This document shows positions 51,301 through 62,403 of a DNA stretch of 64,000 nucleotides, in pieces. The stretch covers positions 113,578,368 through 113,642,367 of the forward strand of contig NC_058337.1 of the NCBI RefSeq assembly GCF_905475395.1. The letters run 5' to 3'. Below the pieces are notes generated by a model, which had not been told where the DNA came from, did not search any database, and worked only from the letters and a program-made list of their open reading frames with translations. Numbering within the stretch: position 1 is the first letter of the stretch; each line of letters opens with the position of its first letter. This DNA is from Chrysoperla carnea (Eukaryota > Arthropoda > Insecta > Neuroptera > Chrysopidae). Both the position numbers and the translations under genes were made by a program.

Positions 51301-54300
51301 TGGAAAGAAAGTTTTTAATAATTCTTTAAAGATCAATTTTATTTATAGTTTAATTACAATGCATCTCTTATTGACTGTGTAATTACTGTAAAAATTTATT
51401 TACTTAATAAAATAATTAAAAATAATAAATTAAAAATTTGGTGTGAATCACCGCGCAACGTCTATATAACGGAAAATGTCTCTTATAACCTGAATACATA
51501 TCTGGTGTTTTTAGCCAAAGAACATAGTAAAACAACCCGTAAAAAATATTTGTGTCCGTGAGAGCTTCAGAACGATCCGAAGAATATTTTGGGGGCGGTT
51601 TGAAAAAGTATCACAGAAAGCCATTTTCCTAGTCATATACTAAAACTATAATATATTCATAGTTTTGAGGGCTCGTAGCTCGAAAACTACTCGTGAAAAA
51701 TTTTTTTGGCCGTGAGAGTTTTTGATCAGAATGATCCAAAGAACATTTTAAGGTGGGTTAGAAGAAGTTTCACGGAAAGCCATTTTCCTATCTAATCCTG
51801 CGGAGTCTCTTAGACGCCTATCGATAAAAACGAGTGTACCATGGTACATTAAGTGTGATCCATGATGCAACATCATAATGTACCACGGAACACTCCCTAA
51901 TGTACTTAAACCCACTTCAAACCTACACTTTTTTCTTATAGGCACTACTTCGATTGTGCAGCATTAGCTTCAATTGGTATATTTAATGACTCGGAGTGAA
52001 GGAGAAAATTGAGGTTTTTTTTGTCTCTCTGATTGATTATAAGGTTGATTTTTCTAAATTGAACATAAAACCTCGTGTACTCTCTGCATATAGATTTAAA
52101 CAAAAACATTTTTAAGTACAATCATAAGTAAACAATTTGTTTATTTTTTATAATTACAATAATTATAAATAATAACAATAATTCCATCATCATTCCATGT
52201 GTTTGACTGAGTATGGTTCTACTTTTGGTGTTGGTACGACCTTCAACTCTCCTTGTTTTATTGTATTTACGATGTCACATATAAAATTTTTTTTATTAGA
52301 AAGAAATTTCTCTTTAACATTCTTTCCAACATATGATAAAGAATTTTTATTATCTCTAAAGGTTAAATGAAAACGACTTTTGTTGTAATTTTATGTGAAA
52401 ATTCACATCGTACAATGAACTATTCGTTGTTCTGTATGGCAACAACTATAAGAAGACCTTGGATATTACTTTGTAAAAGCCTGAGGAGTGTATAATTTGC
52501 ATGTATAAATTGATAATGATTGACGGAATAAGATTTCGTATCTAATAATGAATATTTTGAAACCAGGTTTCCAAATTTTATAGAAATTGAAAGTTATTTT
52601 TTCTAAACAAAAATATTCTTAAACATAATAATTTTTACTAAGGTGTCTGCGACTAACATGACCCTAATTCTAAGATGGGTCAATTTCAATGCTTGTAAAC
52701 GCTCGAATAGGTTTAAATTTCGCGCTCATGCTCGGTTAGTGCCATAGATAAAACTCATTGACATTACAGTACATAGACTAAGCATCGCCTATCTTTCGGT
52801 ACAGTGAGAGGCATGCCTGCATCTGAGGTTATTGCTTGGGTCAGCTAGGGACATTTATCAAAAAAACGTCAAATTTGCATATAAAAAAATCGTGTTTTAC
52901 ATAAAACATCGTGATTTCACTGAACTTTTTCGCTTTTTGACTTAAATACTAATCACGTATGACTATATACATTTTTCTTACGAATCTACAATGACAAGTA
53001 TGACAATAACACTTTGTTTTGACATTTCTACACCGCCGCCTGGGCGAATGACCTAAGAAATTACCTCAGATGTCGACCTGCTTAAAATCGTTTGACTCTC
53101 AGTCTCTGTAACTATAATGTCAATTGCAAGCTCACATCAAAAGTAGGAAGCCGTCATTATTGTAATGATTGACTGTTTATCAGTTACGTTGCATATCGTC
53201 TACGATTTATTACCTCACAAGTTTGGACTGAAGTTTTCATAAATAAAGAGTGTCTCGAAATTAACGCAAGAAGTAATTTTGATAGAAAACAAAGCTTTTA
53301 AATTATAAGTTGTAAGTTTCAGTTCATAAAATTTGCAGTATAAGTGGCATATAAAACTTTTATTTCGAAATTTTTCTAGATCATTTTGCAAAATGTAGGT
53401 GACAAGTGGTGATACATTTCTGATTTTTTTCTTTCAAGGCGTGAATGGTCGCAAACTTTACGCCAGAAACCTCAGACTTAAAAAACTCCATGGAAAAAAT
53501 CCAATAATATTAAACCCATGATTTGAGCAGTCTAATCTCTCTGAATTTCCAACATTGAAAATTCAACCTTGCTTTTTTGAGCGATTTTGTCAATGGTCTC
53601 ATCAGAATCCTTTCGTGTTGTATATAAAAGATTATTCAAATTTTTGGTATCACTAATCACCAAAGAGGTCGCCCTATTAGGTCAGTTGGTTAAGGCGTAA
53701 CCAATTTCGTCCGCGGTAGATTTAATATAATTAATAGTTGTGATGGGCTGGTGTAGTGCATGGTATATGCATGAAGGAGGTGCACTCAGCCTCTGAAATT
53801 GAGAAGCTCATAAATGAAATTATCAGCGGAAAGGTGGTAAAACACATATATGGTATTACAATGGGCTCTATAGCCTAAGTGTGTCCTTCGTGGACAGCCA
53901 ATATAACCTAACCTAACCTAATCACCAAAGAGACAACAGACAGACAATTGTTACTAAAAATGTTAGAAAAATTGTGTGGTTTTTTTGGTTTATTCAATGG
54001 TTCATTGAATAAATTTATGCATTTAATTAAAAATTGGTTTTATTATTAAATGCTTGAATTGAATTCTTTATTTAGTTTGAGGTTTTTCTTCTAAATATTA
54101 CTTAATAATTTTGTATATGAAATAAATTGTCTCATGTTTCATTTGATTTTGTAAAAAAAAAATATAATCAACATCTTTTTACACCTGTCAATTTAAACAA
54201 TTTGAGTGATGCGGTTTATTAATCGTGGTGCTTATTGCATAAGAATTTATTTCTGATCAAAATCGTCTCTTTCATTGATGTAACTATGATAGACATTTAT

Positions 54301-57300
54301 TATTTTAATATTGATACTTCAAATATTAATTGTATCAGATTTTTGAAAAGGAAATTTTAGAGTAAATCTATTACTTTAACTATTACTTGAAATTTTCCTC
54401 GTTTTAGAAATTTTTATCCAATCGAAAGTCAGTATCTAAGTGAATATCGTGAGACAGAAAGGTTTGAAAAAATCTCAAAATTTTCTTTCACCATTTTAAT
54501 GGGAGGGTATTTTTACCTGCCCTGGAACTATAGAAATTTTTCTTATTTCACTGTACCTGAATGTGAAAAATGAAAATTGTGAAAATTAACAGGATTTTCG
54601 AAAAAGTACCCAGGGTAGGTAGAATATGAACACTTATATCATCCAAATCTCAAATCGACAAAGTAAAGGGTATAATCATAGTGCTTGAAATTGTAACTTT
54701 AACAATTCTTATCTAGAAAAACGCTTTTCTTTATAAATTTTTTTCCACAGATTAATATTTAAGAGGATTTTTAAAAAAATTATAAAGTTGCATGTCAATA
54801 AAAGAATGTTTCACGCCAATTAAAATTTTGTACGTAACAGCCTTAACTTAACTTTTGGAAAAAAAGTATGAAAGATATTTGAAAAAATTCTCAATGATTT
54901 CGGATTTAAATAAAAACACTTCTTCACATTTTAGGAATTTTCTTGAAAACAACAGTTCTCGGAAATGTTCTCTCATTTTCTTGAAAATTAATGATCTGGT
55001 TTGGGCTGTTTCATTTTAAGTACGATCCCGATAGGATAATTTTTATTTCCTCCTGATTGTGAAGGAGATATTTTTTCATTTTAAGTGACAAAAACAAAGT
55101 TGGATATTATTTCATTTTATTACCGTGTTATTAAAAAAACTCATATAGTACTATTTCACTGAAATTAATTCAAAGCAATTATTTAATTAAAATTGTTAAT
55201 TATTTAATTAATACATTTTAATTTATGTGCTGTAAAGTTGATGAAAAAAAGCCAACGATTTTTTAATTCAAGAAATAAACACAAACAAACTAATAAATTT
55301 TTTCTTTAAATAGGATGTTGAAAAAAAAAAGTCGTTTTCGGATTTACAGACTATTAACATGTAGGCCGTATACTAGAATAATATTGAATATGTTACATCT
55401 TTTTATCATAGGCGTGGATAGATGTTCAACCAAGACTATCAGAGAATATTTTTTCTAAACTGTAATAGTAAAGCCTGCACATATTTTTTTTGGAGTTAGT
55501 AACATTCCGAAAATTCGTATAGATCTAGTTTTTAGACAATCCAAAAATAATGAGTGCTACATTATTGAAAAACATTTGATTTTAAATTGAAAGTACAATT
55601 CTTCTTGTAATTTTTGTTTACTCGAACAGGCCACGATTTAAAAAAAAAAAACAGAATTTTCTCAACTGAGTAGGATAAAATATGTCAAACAAAACTCAAT
55701 TTGAGACTAAATTGGCGCAAATAATTCAAATAATCTGAATTTCTCTCTAGAACTCTCTCTACGGCTACATTAAGGATAAAGTTTTTTTTTGCTCTAATAA
55801 AAGCTCATGAAACAAGCAGGAAAAAAAAATTAATTTTCGAATAACTATAAAAAAAAAGATATCAAAACATCTAGCAAAACATTATTAAGCTTATATTATC
55901 CGTATTCTTTGGCTATTTATTTGACGGTATTTTCATATTTGGTTAAGAAAAGCGAAAAAAAATCATCGATATTCGCACCACATTTTGCGCACCATTGCTC
56001 TATCTTAACCATTTTCAGTGTGGCAGCTGTAATAGCCAAGGTTACGAACAGCAGCTCGAAATTGAGAATTTTCTTTTATTAAACCCCGGACCAAAAAGAT
56101 AGGAGTTTGAACGATATGTGTGTCTCTAGCATCGTAGCTCCTGAACGAATGAACCGATTTTGATTATTTAGTTTTGTTTGAAAGCACCCGAAACATTTAT
56201 CAGGGGTTTTTGAATTTTCACTCATTAAAGGTCCCGAATGGTACTTGATAAGAATAGCAGTAACTTCTGTCAAAATAATGTACCCTAGCCCAATTGGAGA
56301 AACTCTGCGAAAGTTGTGAACCTGATCATACTGAACAATATTTTAGTTTTTCAATATTTTAGTTCCCCATAAGCTAAATTTTCTGTTACGCCAATGCTAC
56401 TTGACATAATCATTAAGAACAAGAATAAGAAAAAAAAAGGCATTACCTTGACTTCATTCCATTCAACATCATGCATATTATATTGATTGACTCGAAGTTG
56501 TGTTCCAGCTAATGATACACCGGTCATTTCATCTTGTAATGCAGAAATTTCAAATGCTCCAGGTATCACATGATGCAAAAGTAACTATGAAAAATCGGAA
56601 ATTTAATTTTCTATCTCATATATTTTAATATTATAAATACTTACTCCACTTAATAATCGTGGATTTTCCTTGAATTTCTCTTCAGCCTTTTCTGGACCAC
56701 CTAATTGCACTAAAAGTGTACGGAATGCTTTATCTGTTGGTACAAATATCGTGTATGGTCCAGTTTCATTTAAAATTGTATCCAATCCCGATTGTTTAAG
56801 GAATTTAGCCATTGCGTATAAACCATTTCTCCGCAAGATTTCAATTAAACCTGGGGTTGATTGTTGGGGAGCTGCTGATGAAGATGCAGTCACTTGAGTA
56901 ACCGAATTATCTTGACTAGAAGAATACGTTGTGCTTGGATGTGTGGCGAATGTGTAAGGTAATTGAGTGGTTGTCGATTCTTTATACAAATTTTGATTGT
57001 AATATTGCGCGGCAATTGAAGCTGATGAAGATCTTACTGGCTCTTGTTTGGTAAATGTTGTGGGTTGAGTTGTTGTCGAATAAACTGCTGATGTTGGGAA
57101 ATTATGTTGATATCGTGTTGTATGATGGCTTGATGGGGATGCTGGTTGAAGAGTACTACTTCCAATATGTGTAACTTCTGGGGAATTTGGTTGTGATTCA
57201 TATGATTCTTGTTCTTGTGAGTTACGATGATATTGATTCAAAACTGCATCACTGGAAGTGATAATTGTTGGTTTAGGGGTCGGGTAATAATTGGATCGTG

Positions 57301-59014
57301 CAGGTGTTTGATGTTGATTGTATGTATTTCCAGTACTGTAAGCAGGTTCACGAGTCGGTCTTATAAATTGTGCTTTTGGTGTTGAACTAGCTGAATACGG
57401 TTGACGAATTATAGTTGTGGAAGTTTGTGGTTGTGGAGCTACAGTTGCTGGTCTTGCTGATGGAGGTGGTAATTTAATCTCACCATTTTTAATTTTTTTC
57501 AAAATTGAATCTACATCAACGTTATCTTTTGCCTTGTCATTATTTCCACGTACACCTTGAACCTTATAGGAACCATCATCTTGTTCTTCCAATAAAACAA
57601 AAGTGACTTGCTTTTGTCCTGATCCCAATTGTTTTCCGTCAACTTTTTCAATACCATTTTGGGTATGTTTAATCAATTCGTAATCAGCACCAGGTGGAAT
57701 AATGCTTTTAGTTAAATCCTCCAAAATTGCTTTTGGTGGAGCTAAAGTTGTTGATGGTTTAGGTGGTGCGGTAATTCGATTAATAATGTTAGTACTATCA
57801 CCGGCGTTCAATGCTTTGGCACCAGCCAATAAATTAGGATCTGATGTTCGAATAACTTCAATGGTTTGACCATTTGGTAAATTAATTTCCCGTGATGTAT
57901 AGTTTTTACCATTTGAAGATTCTAATGGATTTTTGGCGATGTGTTCATTTAAATGTTTTAGAATATCTTCTTGTGATAATTCTTGTTGTTCCAAAGTTTT
58001 GTATTGTTTTTTAGGTTGAACCGTGGGTAAAAATGAGATTTTTGTAGTTGCACTACCACTTTTAACACTGTCTTCGCCTAATTGTTGACGTATTTGTTCT
58101 AAAATTTTCTGTTGATCAAAATCATCGCTGCCGATTTGAGTAATTACTGGTTTTTTAGATCGTGGTTTTTCTGTCGATGTCGATGTTGTGGATTTGGAAG
58201 TGGTCGTAGTTGTTGTGGTTGGATGTTCTTTAAAATATTGATGTAATGCTTTTTGGAATAAATGAGATTCATGGGGAGCAATTGTACGAGGGGTATTTGG
58301 TTCTGACACGTGTGTGATAGGTGCTTCAGTATGAATAAGACTTTCGTATAATTTTTGACGAGATTCACGTTGTTTTTCCAAATATTCTTCATGTTCTTTC
58401 TTTGCTTTTTGGAGAGCCTTTTCATATTGTTTTTCGACAAACTGTTGATGTTTCTCAACGATCTTTTGTTTCTCCCGTAATTCTTTTAACCGCTGTTGTT
58501 GTCTTTGTTCTTCGAAGTATTTCTGTAATTGTGCACTTTGATCCGGTGTTAGAAGTGGATCCTTTCCTAAATCAGTAACAGATCCTGGAAGTGCAGGTGG
58601 TGCGTTAAACTGTGCAGCGTTTTGCGTTAATGGAATAAATCCAGTTTGTGTATGATGTTGTCCTCCTGCAAATTGATTTGCACCAGGCCTTGATAATTGT
58701 TGATTACGTAATTTTTGGATTAATTGTTGTTGATGTAATGTCGGTTGAACTACCGGTCGGTTTAATGTTTGTTGCTGAGTTACAACCGATTGAGATGGAG
58801 AAGCTTGTTGTTGTTGTTGATTCAATCCCGTTATTATTGGCGGAGATTGAGATTGCACAAACTGTACACTTTGATAAGGATCTACTGGATTCGATCCAGA
58901 TACTATGCTGGCAGATGGGGGCTGTACATTTGTGGATTGTGGAAATCGAAATCTGTGCTGTTGTATATCACTTAAAATTTGTCCTTGCTGTTGAAGTGAT
59001 AATGGATGTGTTAT
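39215..59014 (-). CDS. Two-FAS1-domain extracellular protein with long Gln/Thr-rich N-terminal region (5' end missing)
   Basis: Assembled from five exons: 59014-56645, 56584-56447, 50872-50671, 50434-50219 and 39303-39215 (phases 0, 0, 1, 1), 3015 nt in frame, 1004 residues plus stop. All junctions are GT-AG. Residues 1-150 are Gln/Pro-rich, 160-226 form a charged coiled coil, 266-282 are nearly all Thr/Ser, and 290-715 are low-complexity Ser/Thr/Gln/Pro. FAS1 domain 1 is about 720-870 (H1 box GPYTIFVPTDKAF, then LLLHHVIPG); domain 2 is about 871-1004 (KTYTLFAPTETAF, RHVMPG, ending NGVIHAISTLL). FAS1 proteins are secreted or surface adhesion/matrix proteins; insect relatives include midline fasciclin and TGFBI/periostin-like proteins. 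No start codon or signal peptide lies in the large exon, so at least one upstream exon is missing; I could not find it up to 64000. FAS1 identity is certain; the exact orthologue is not. Confidence 0.88.
40047..40185 (+). repeat. Repeat family R, short fragment
   Basis: GTGTTCATAAAACCCATTTCC, AAAAACGAAAAGAGATATCC and GACGTAAAAAGTGAGTTTGA are family R internal segments; both ends are missing. It lies in FAS1 intron D-E just before the TTAA MITE fragment. Confidence 0.6.
40217..40437. mobile_element. Diverged internal fragment of the TTAA MITE family
   Basis: Shares ATTTCGATATCTGG, GATATTTTGAAAACAATGACA, TTCTTATTTTCCGTCTACA, CATGAAGTAATAACAAAATTC and TTGAAAATA…ATAATTTCAACC with the two full copies but lacks both ends. 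It lies 1.2 kb from copy 2, same orientation. Confidence 0.65.
41130..41640 (-). repeat. Repeat family R, minus-strand copy in FAS1 intron D-E
   Basis: Minus-strand landmarks: CAATTGGGTCTTGGGTCCG, TTGTAAACCGTTAGAAATAG, AACAAAAGTTTAAACGTAAA and, further on, AACTCAGTCAATTGTTTGTT. Truncated at its 5' side; a TTAA MITE begins 33 bases away. Confidence 0.65.
41673..42287. mobile_element. TTAA-flanked MITE, copy 2 (615 bp), in FAS1 intron D-E
   Basis: Same family and orientation as 22912-23555: TIRs AGATGTATGAGCACG and TGCTTATACATCC next to TTAA (41669-41672, 42288-42291). Small internal deletions account for the shorter length. Confidence 0.85.
42602..42692. repeat. Short foldback (about 90 bp)
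   Basis: AGTATGTATACATGCGTTCAAAAAAATGCG is roughly complementary to CGCAAATTTTTTTAACCAGGATGTATGTACA. The ends resemble mariner-type TIRs. In FAS1 intron D-E. Confidence 0.45.
43828..43920. repeat. Two-unit tandem duplication, period about 50 bp
   Basis: CTGTGAATGGAAAATAGAACT…AGTACAAGAACGCTAT followed by CTGTGAATGGAAAATAGGACT…TGAACACGAGCTAA. In FAS1 intron D-E. Confidence 0.6.
45055..45570. repeat. Putative foldback repeat with AAAACAACTCC-type ends
   Basis: Left: GGTGTAAAAATTTGGTCAAAACGAC, AAAACAACTCC, GGTACAAAAACGCCTCGG. The right side inverted has AATAACTCCGCC, CGACCAAAACAACGC, AACTCTATGCAAAAACTCGAC. Imperfect inverted symmetry suggests a TIR element; ends are not precise. In FAS1 intron D-E. 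Confidence 0.5.
47095..47530. mobile_element. Long-TIR foldback element, copy 1, in FAS1 intron D-E
   Basis: Inverted arms: left ACATTTTGCTAAAAC…AACGCATGAGTTAGTGGCGC…ATTTGTTAATAAACAAT; right ATTGTCCATTAACAAAT…GCGCCACTAAATCATGCGTT…AGTAAAATGT. Central motif ACGTATACATTATACATGTATAA. The left arm carries about 40 extra bases (CTCATGTAATGTGTTTCTTC…). Boundaries are approximate. Confidence 0.7.
49826..50089 (+). mobile_element. tRNA-derived SINE, copy 3 (diverged), in FAS1 intron D-E
   Basis: Degraded head AATAGCTTAGTTAGTTTAAG, B-box GAGGTCGATTCCCGC, body with GTGCATGGTACATGC and ATGAAATTATCAGCGG, and a decayed tail ATATAATCTGACCTAAC. It lies antisense to the FAS1 gene about 130 bases from exon D. 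Confidence 0.8.
50219..50434 (-). CDS. FAS1 gene, exon D (body of domain 2)
   Basis: 216 nt, acceptor TTTATCCAG, donor ACAG|GTTAGT, phase 1 at both ends. The first codon is split (G/GA, Gly). Encodes the second H1 box KTYTLFAPTETAF and RHVMPGTLFTSG. Reading past the donor meets a stop at once, so another exon is required. Confidence 0.9.
50671..50872 (-). CDS. FAS1 gene, exon C (end of domain 1, start of domain 2)
   Basis: 202 nt, acceptor TTACAG, donor CAAG|GTTAGT, phase 0 to phase 1. Encodes ITTINGAKVLNDKQDIQIPQ and the H2 segment AQAVDRVMFPLP that closes domain 1, then the helices opening domain 2. A 236-nt intron follows. Confidence 0.9.
51550..51790. repeat. Imperfect direct duplication in FAS1 intron B-C
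   Basis: CGTGAGAGCTTCAGAACGATCC…AGAAAGCCATTTTCCTA (51557-51629) recurs as CGTGAGAGTTTTTGATCAGAATGATCC…GGAAAGCCATTTTCCTA (51711-51790), period about 155 bases. Next to it, GTGTACCATGGTACATTA and TAATGTACCACGGAACAC (51833-51893) form an imperfect inverted repeat. Confidence 0.55.
52758..53123. mobile_element. Foldback MITE in FAS1 intron B-C
   Basis: Left TTGACATTACAGTACATAGAC…CATCTGAGGTTATT; the right side inverted reads TTGACATTATAGTTACAGAGAC…CATCTGAGGTAATT. About 366 bp, no coding region, arms imperfect. Confidence 0.65.
53668..53917 (+). mobile_element. tRNA-derived SINE, copy 4, with perfect 15-bp target duplication
   Basis: Bounded by direct repeats CTAATCACCAAAGAG at 53653-53667 and 53918-53932. 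The head has the A-box, but about 40 bases including the B-box are missing between CCGCGGTA and TTTAATATAATT. Body and tail ATATAACCTAACCTAA are intact. It is in the FAS1 intron B-C, antisense to the gene. Confidence 0.92.
56447..56584 (-). CDS. FAS1 gene, exon B (46 codons)
   Basis: Acceptor TTTTTCATAG, donor GTCAAG|GTAATG, phase 0 at both ends. Encodes LLLHHVIPGAFEISALQ and the strand-rich middle of FAS1 domain 1, continuing LLSG of exon A without a gap. The next intron (56446-50873, 5574 nt) holds SINE copy 4 and a MITE. Confidence 0.9.
56645..59014 (-). CDS. FAS1 gene, large exon A (790 codons)
   Basis: Acceptor TTTGTTTCAG is followed by in-frame ATAACACATCC; the donor is AGTGGA|GTAAGT. 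The exon carries the whole disordered region, the coiled coil and the first half of FAS1 domain 1, ending in LLSG. The ATG 18 nt upstream (59032) lies in the intron and is not the true start. The 60-nt intron after it is very short compared with the later ones. Confidence 0.9.
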
Positions 59015-62000
59015 CTGAAACAAAAATAACAAAAAAAATTAAGTTTCAAATCGACGTATATTTTCTATTACAATTTTAATTATAAATCTTTATTAATTTT
59101 TATTTGAATTTGTTTCAGAAAAGCCTTGAAACGGGCATAATTAAAATTGCTACTGTACTCTCTTTTAGATTATCCAAGTGCTTAAAGTTAGACATCACAG
59201 GTCGATTGAGTTTTTATTTTAAGTATTTTAATAATATATACTTCAAAATCTATCGAATTCCCACATTGCATCCGCCAATGTAACATTAAATATTGAATGG
59301 AAAACGGAACTTCACATGGACACTATAATTATGTTTTTAATTATCGGTAATCATTTTATTTAGCTTTATATTTTTGAAATACAAATGTATATAAATATTT
59401 GTGACGTAATAATTGCAATTATTTTATTAGAAATATTTCTTCCGGTTTGAAGAGGCTGTTTGTTGGAATGAATGTTATTGTTTGGAGTAAAATTAATGAT
59501 AATTTAAATAATACTTTATATGTTTGTTGTGAGAATTCTCATCAAAAATATAAAATCTTTTGTATGTTATAAAAATGGAAAGTGTTAAAATTATTTTATA
59601 TTTGCTTTAATAAATATTTAATTTTGTAATCGTTGGACTAGACACTTTTTTGGTGGGTCTATAATTTGTTTCCACAGTTCGAAGAAAAATTTGTGAGTGT
59701 GTGTCAGAGGAAACTTAAGCCGTTTAACATTACAAATATCGACAATTTTTTAAATAATTAATTAATTCTTTTAATTTAAAACTGATGGTCTATCTGGAAT
59801 TTTAATTCTTTTTTTATGCATTTTGTAGGTACTCTGATGTTTGGTTTTTCGTTGCAAAGGACAGTAGCCAGATTCTAGGACTTTCTAAGGGGCCTTTCAG
59901 TTTTTAATGACAAAGACTCGACGTTTCTTGAATTGTTTTTTGGAAAAACTTAATTATTTATGCCAAAAGGCCAAAAATGTCTTAATTATTATACAAGTTA
60001 TAGCGCACATTGATGGTGATAGCTCTAAAATAGGGTATGAATCGATTCTCACTGTAGCATCGCTTTCAGTGGTCAGAAACAAAAAAAATTAAAAATAATT
60101 TTTTAAATAATATCGTCAAAATTGAAAATTGCTCTTTTCTTGTGAAAGAAAAGAAAGGGTCTTGGTCAAAAATTGATGTAAAAATGGATATAAATTAAAT
60201 TAATTTAATTTTTTGTCATATTTGGGTATTTGGAGACTGGTTTATCTATTTTCTGGGGCTGATTTAAATCGATTGGTCGAATAGTCATGTATTTTAAACA
60301 CAATCAATATAAAACAGGGAAAAAAAATATTTTTTTTTACTGAAAAGACCTCCTAAGTGATACCAGATACTCTCCTTACTAAAATACAGGTAAATAAAAC
60401 TCCAGTTCATTACTACTGCGGTTTCTATTTCAAATAGAAATTACTCTTCGAAATATGATCTCTGTTTAATATGATATTTATTTACGTTTGACAAAGAAAG
60501 TTACAAGAATTTGCTATTTATTTAAATTAATTGTTTTAATGAAAGTGATATTCAATTACCTACTTATCTTTAAAAGGTTAAAGAAGATGTACAAAACATG
60601 ACCTGATAAGGTAAAAACAACTTAAGAAAATCTTACTGAAAGTGAAATAATGTATTGTAGTTATTCTGGTTTTCAGTTTTTCCTTCTCGAGATCCAAATC
60701 ACTAAGATCTAAGAGTATTAATTTGATTTCATACTGTGTGTAAAAGGTTTCTTAAAATGTGAAAAAAGAAGTCTTTTCACGTAACCTATAAATTATTAAA
60801 TTCAAGCAAAAAATTTTGTTTTGTGTAGGGATTGATTTTCCAAATTATATAAAGTATAATTTCTGTGGCGTATGAGCTTTTGTCACTGCAGCGTTAATGT
60901 CTAGTTTAAATTCAACATTGATTTAAGACAGCGAACATATTATTACGTTCTACCCCCGTGGGTTCCATACAGCAAAACACCACTCGGAGAATTCTTTGAA
61001 AACTTTGATATATTTTAATGTACATTGCAAAGGTACATTAATTATTCCACACAAAATCAATTGACAATCTTGATTTCCAAATATATTCATAATTAATATA
61101 TTTAACAATAATTCGTACTCGTAGCACTGCACTGTAGCATGCAAACGTTCACATTTACTGCCCGTAGAGAACTTAATGCATGGATATATAACATATAGAT
61201 AGAGGTTCTATATGGCGTAAAATAAAATTTATGGCGTAAAAAAGCGCTTCAGTGTGAGTGGCTGGATCCTCTATCTATTTGTTATATATATATCTATGAC
61301 TTAATGGGATACCTTTATGCAAAGTTTTTGATACGCTGATTTTGAATTTGATTCCAAAATCGCTACATAGGCTAGGCTATAAGTTTCCTAGAAATATCTT
61401 TATTGAAGACATCCTTGAGATTTAGTTGGCGTAATGCATCAATTGGAGTGTTTAAGTGGGCAAAGGACGGCAAATTATTAAGAGGATACATTTAGTAAAA
61501 ATTGTTTTTTGGGAAAACGTGAGTAGATGGAATATTTGAAAGGCCTTGTTATGTAACTAGACTGTGTAAGTAAGTAAAAATTAAAGTAGTCTGCGTACAT
61601 AAAAGTCTTATTAATAATTTCTTTAATAAATCTTTCATTAAATGTTAAATACCTATAAAACAAAAACTGTTTTTAAAATTAATAATAATAATATCTTTTA
61701 TAAAGTAATTAATTTAAAAACACTATTGTTAGGTTTTTATACCAAATAAAAAATTATTAAAGTAATTTCACACTAATTAATAAAAATAAATTTAAATGTT
61801 AAATAGCTTTACATAAAAAATGTGCATTTTTATTTAAACAATTTTTAAATGAACAATAAAAAAATATAAAAAATTTTTTTTACGATTATTTAAATTTTAT
61901 AAGGAAATAAATTTGAAAAGTGGAAGTTTGTGAAAGATAATTTTGTGTTGTTTATTGTTAGTTATGTAATGATAGTAATCATGGTATTTGTTATTCATTG

Positions 62001-62403
62001 AAGGGTATCCGACTTAAGCTGATTAAGTAGCTATAATCATTATTTGATGATCTTTATTGAAGACACTGTTATAAAATAATATTTTAATGTCATGAGTTTA
62101 ATAACCGATAATTTATTTTGATTTCTGTAGGATTTTATATGTCTGTAAAAATTGTTATATTTTAATCATGGAAGCTCATTGAAATAATGTTTTTAACTAT
62201 AATGCCTTGCATTTCTACCCTAGAATTCTGTATCAAACAAGGAAAAGAGCAAATTCAAAACGTAGAATAGTTGTTCAACAAACATATACCTGACACATTA
62301 ATTAAATCGAATAGAAGATTTAGCCTTATGGCATCTCTATTTTTTTACCGGGGGCTAAGAAAATGAATTTGATAGAAATTTTTCTTTAAATTTAATAACT
62401 AGA
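59015..62403. other. Upstream intron or 5' region of the FAS1 gene
   Basis: The FAS1 exon at 59014 has a splice acceptor, so transcription starts upstream of it. I looked on the minus strand for an exon with ATG, a hydrophobic signal peptide and a phase-0 donor and found none; the first exon is probably beyond 64000. Confidence 0.4.
61184..61289. repeat. Short foldback with 22-bp arms
   Basis: ATATATAACATATAGATAGAGG (61184-61205) pairs with CCTCTATCTATTTGTTATATAT (61268-61289), one mismatch, around a loop of 62 bases containing two TATGGCGTAAAA-like segments. Confidence 0.75.

Noticed and set aside
56603..59032. 809-codon ORF with ATG at 59032 and an end at 56603
   Set aside because: Both ends are intronic: the ATG precedes the TTTCAG acceptor and the last residues (VSIYNIKIYEIEN) follow the GTAAGT donor. 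The true exon is 59014-56645.
58144..59079. Other-frame ORFs over the large FAS1 exon (58144-58458, 58648-59079, 58769-58975, 56670-56897)
   Set aside because: Shadows of the low-complexity coding exon; no independent signals.
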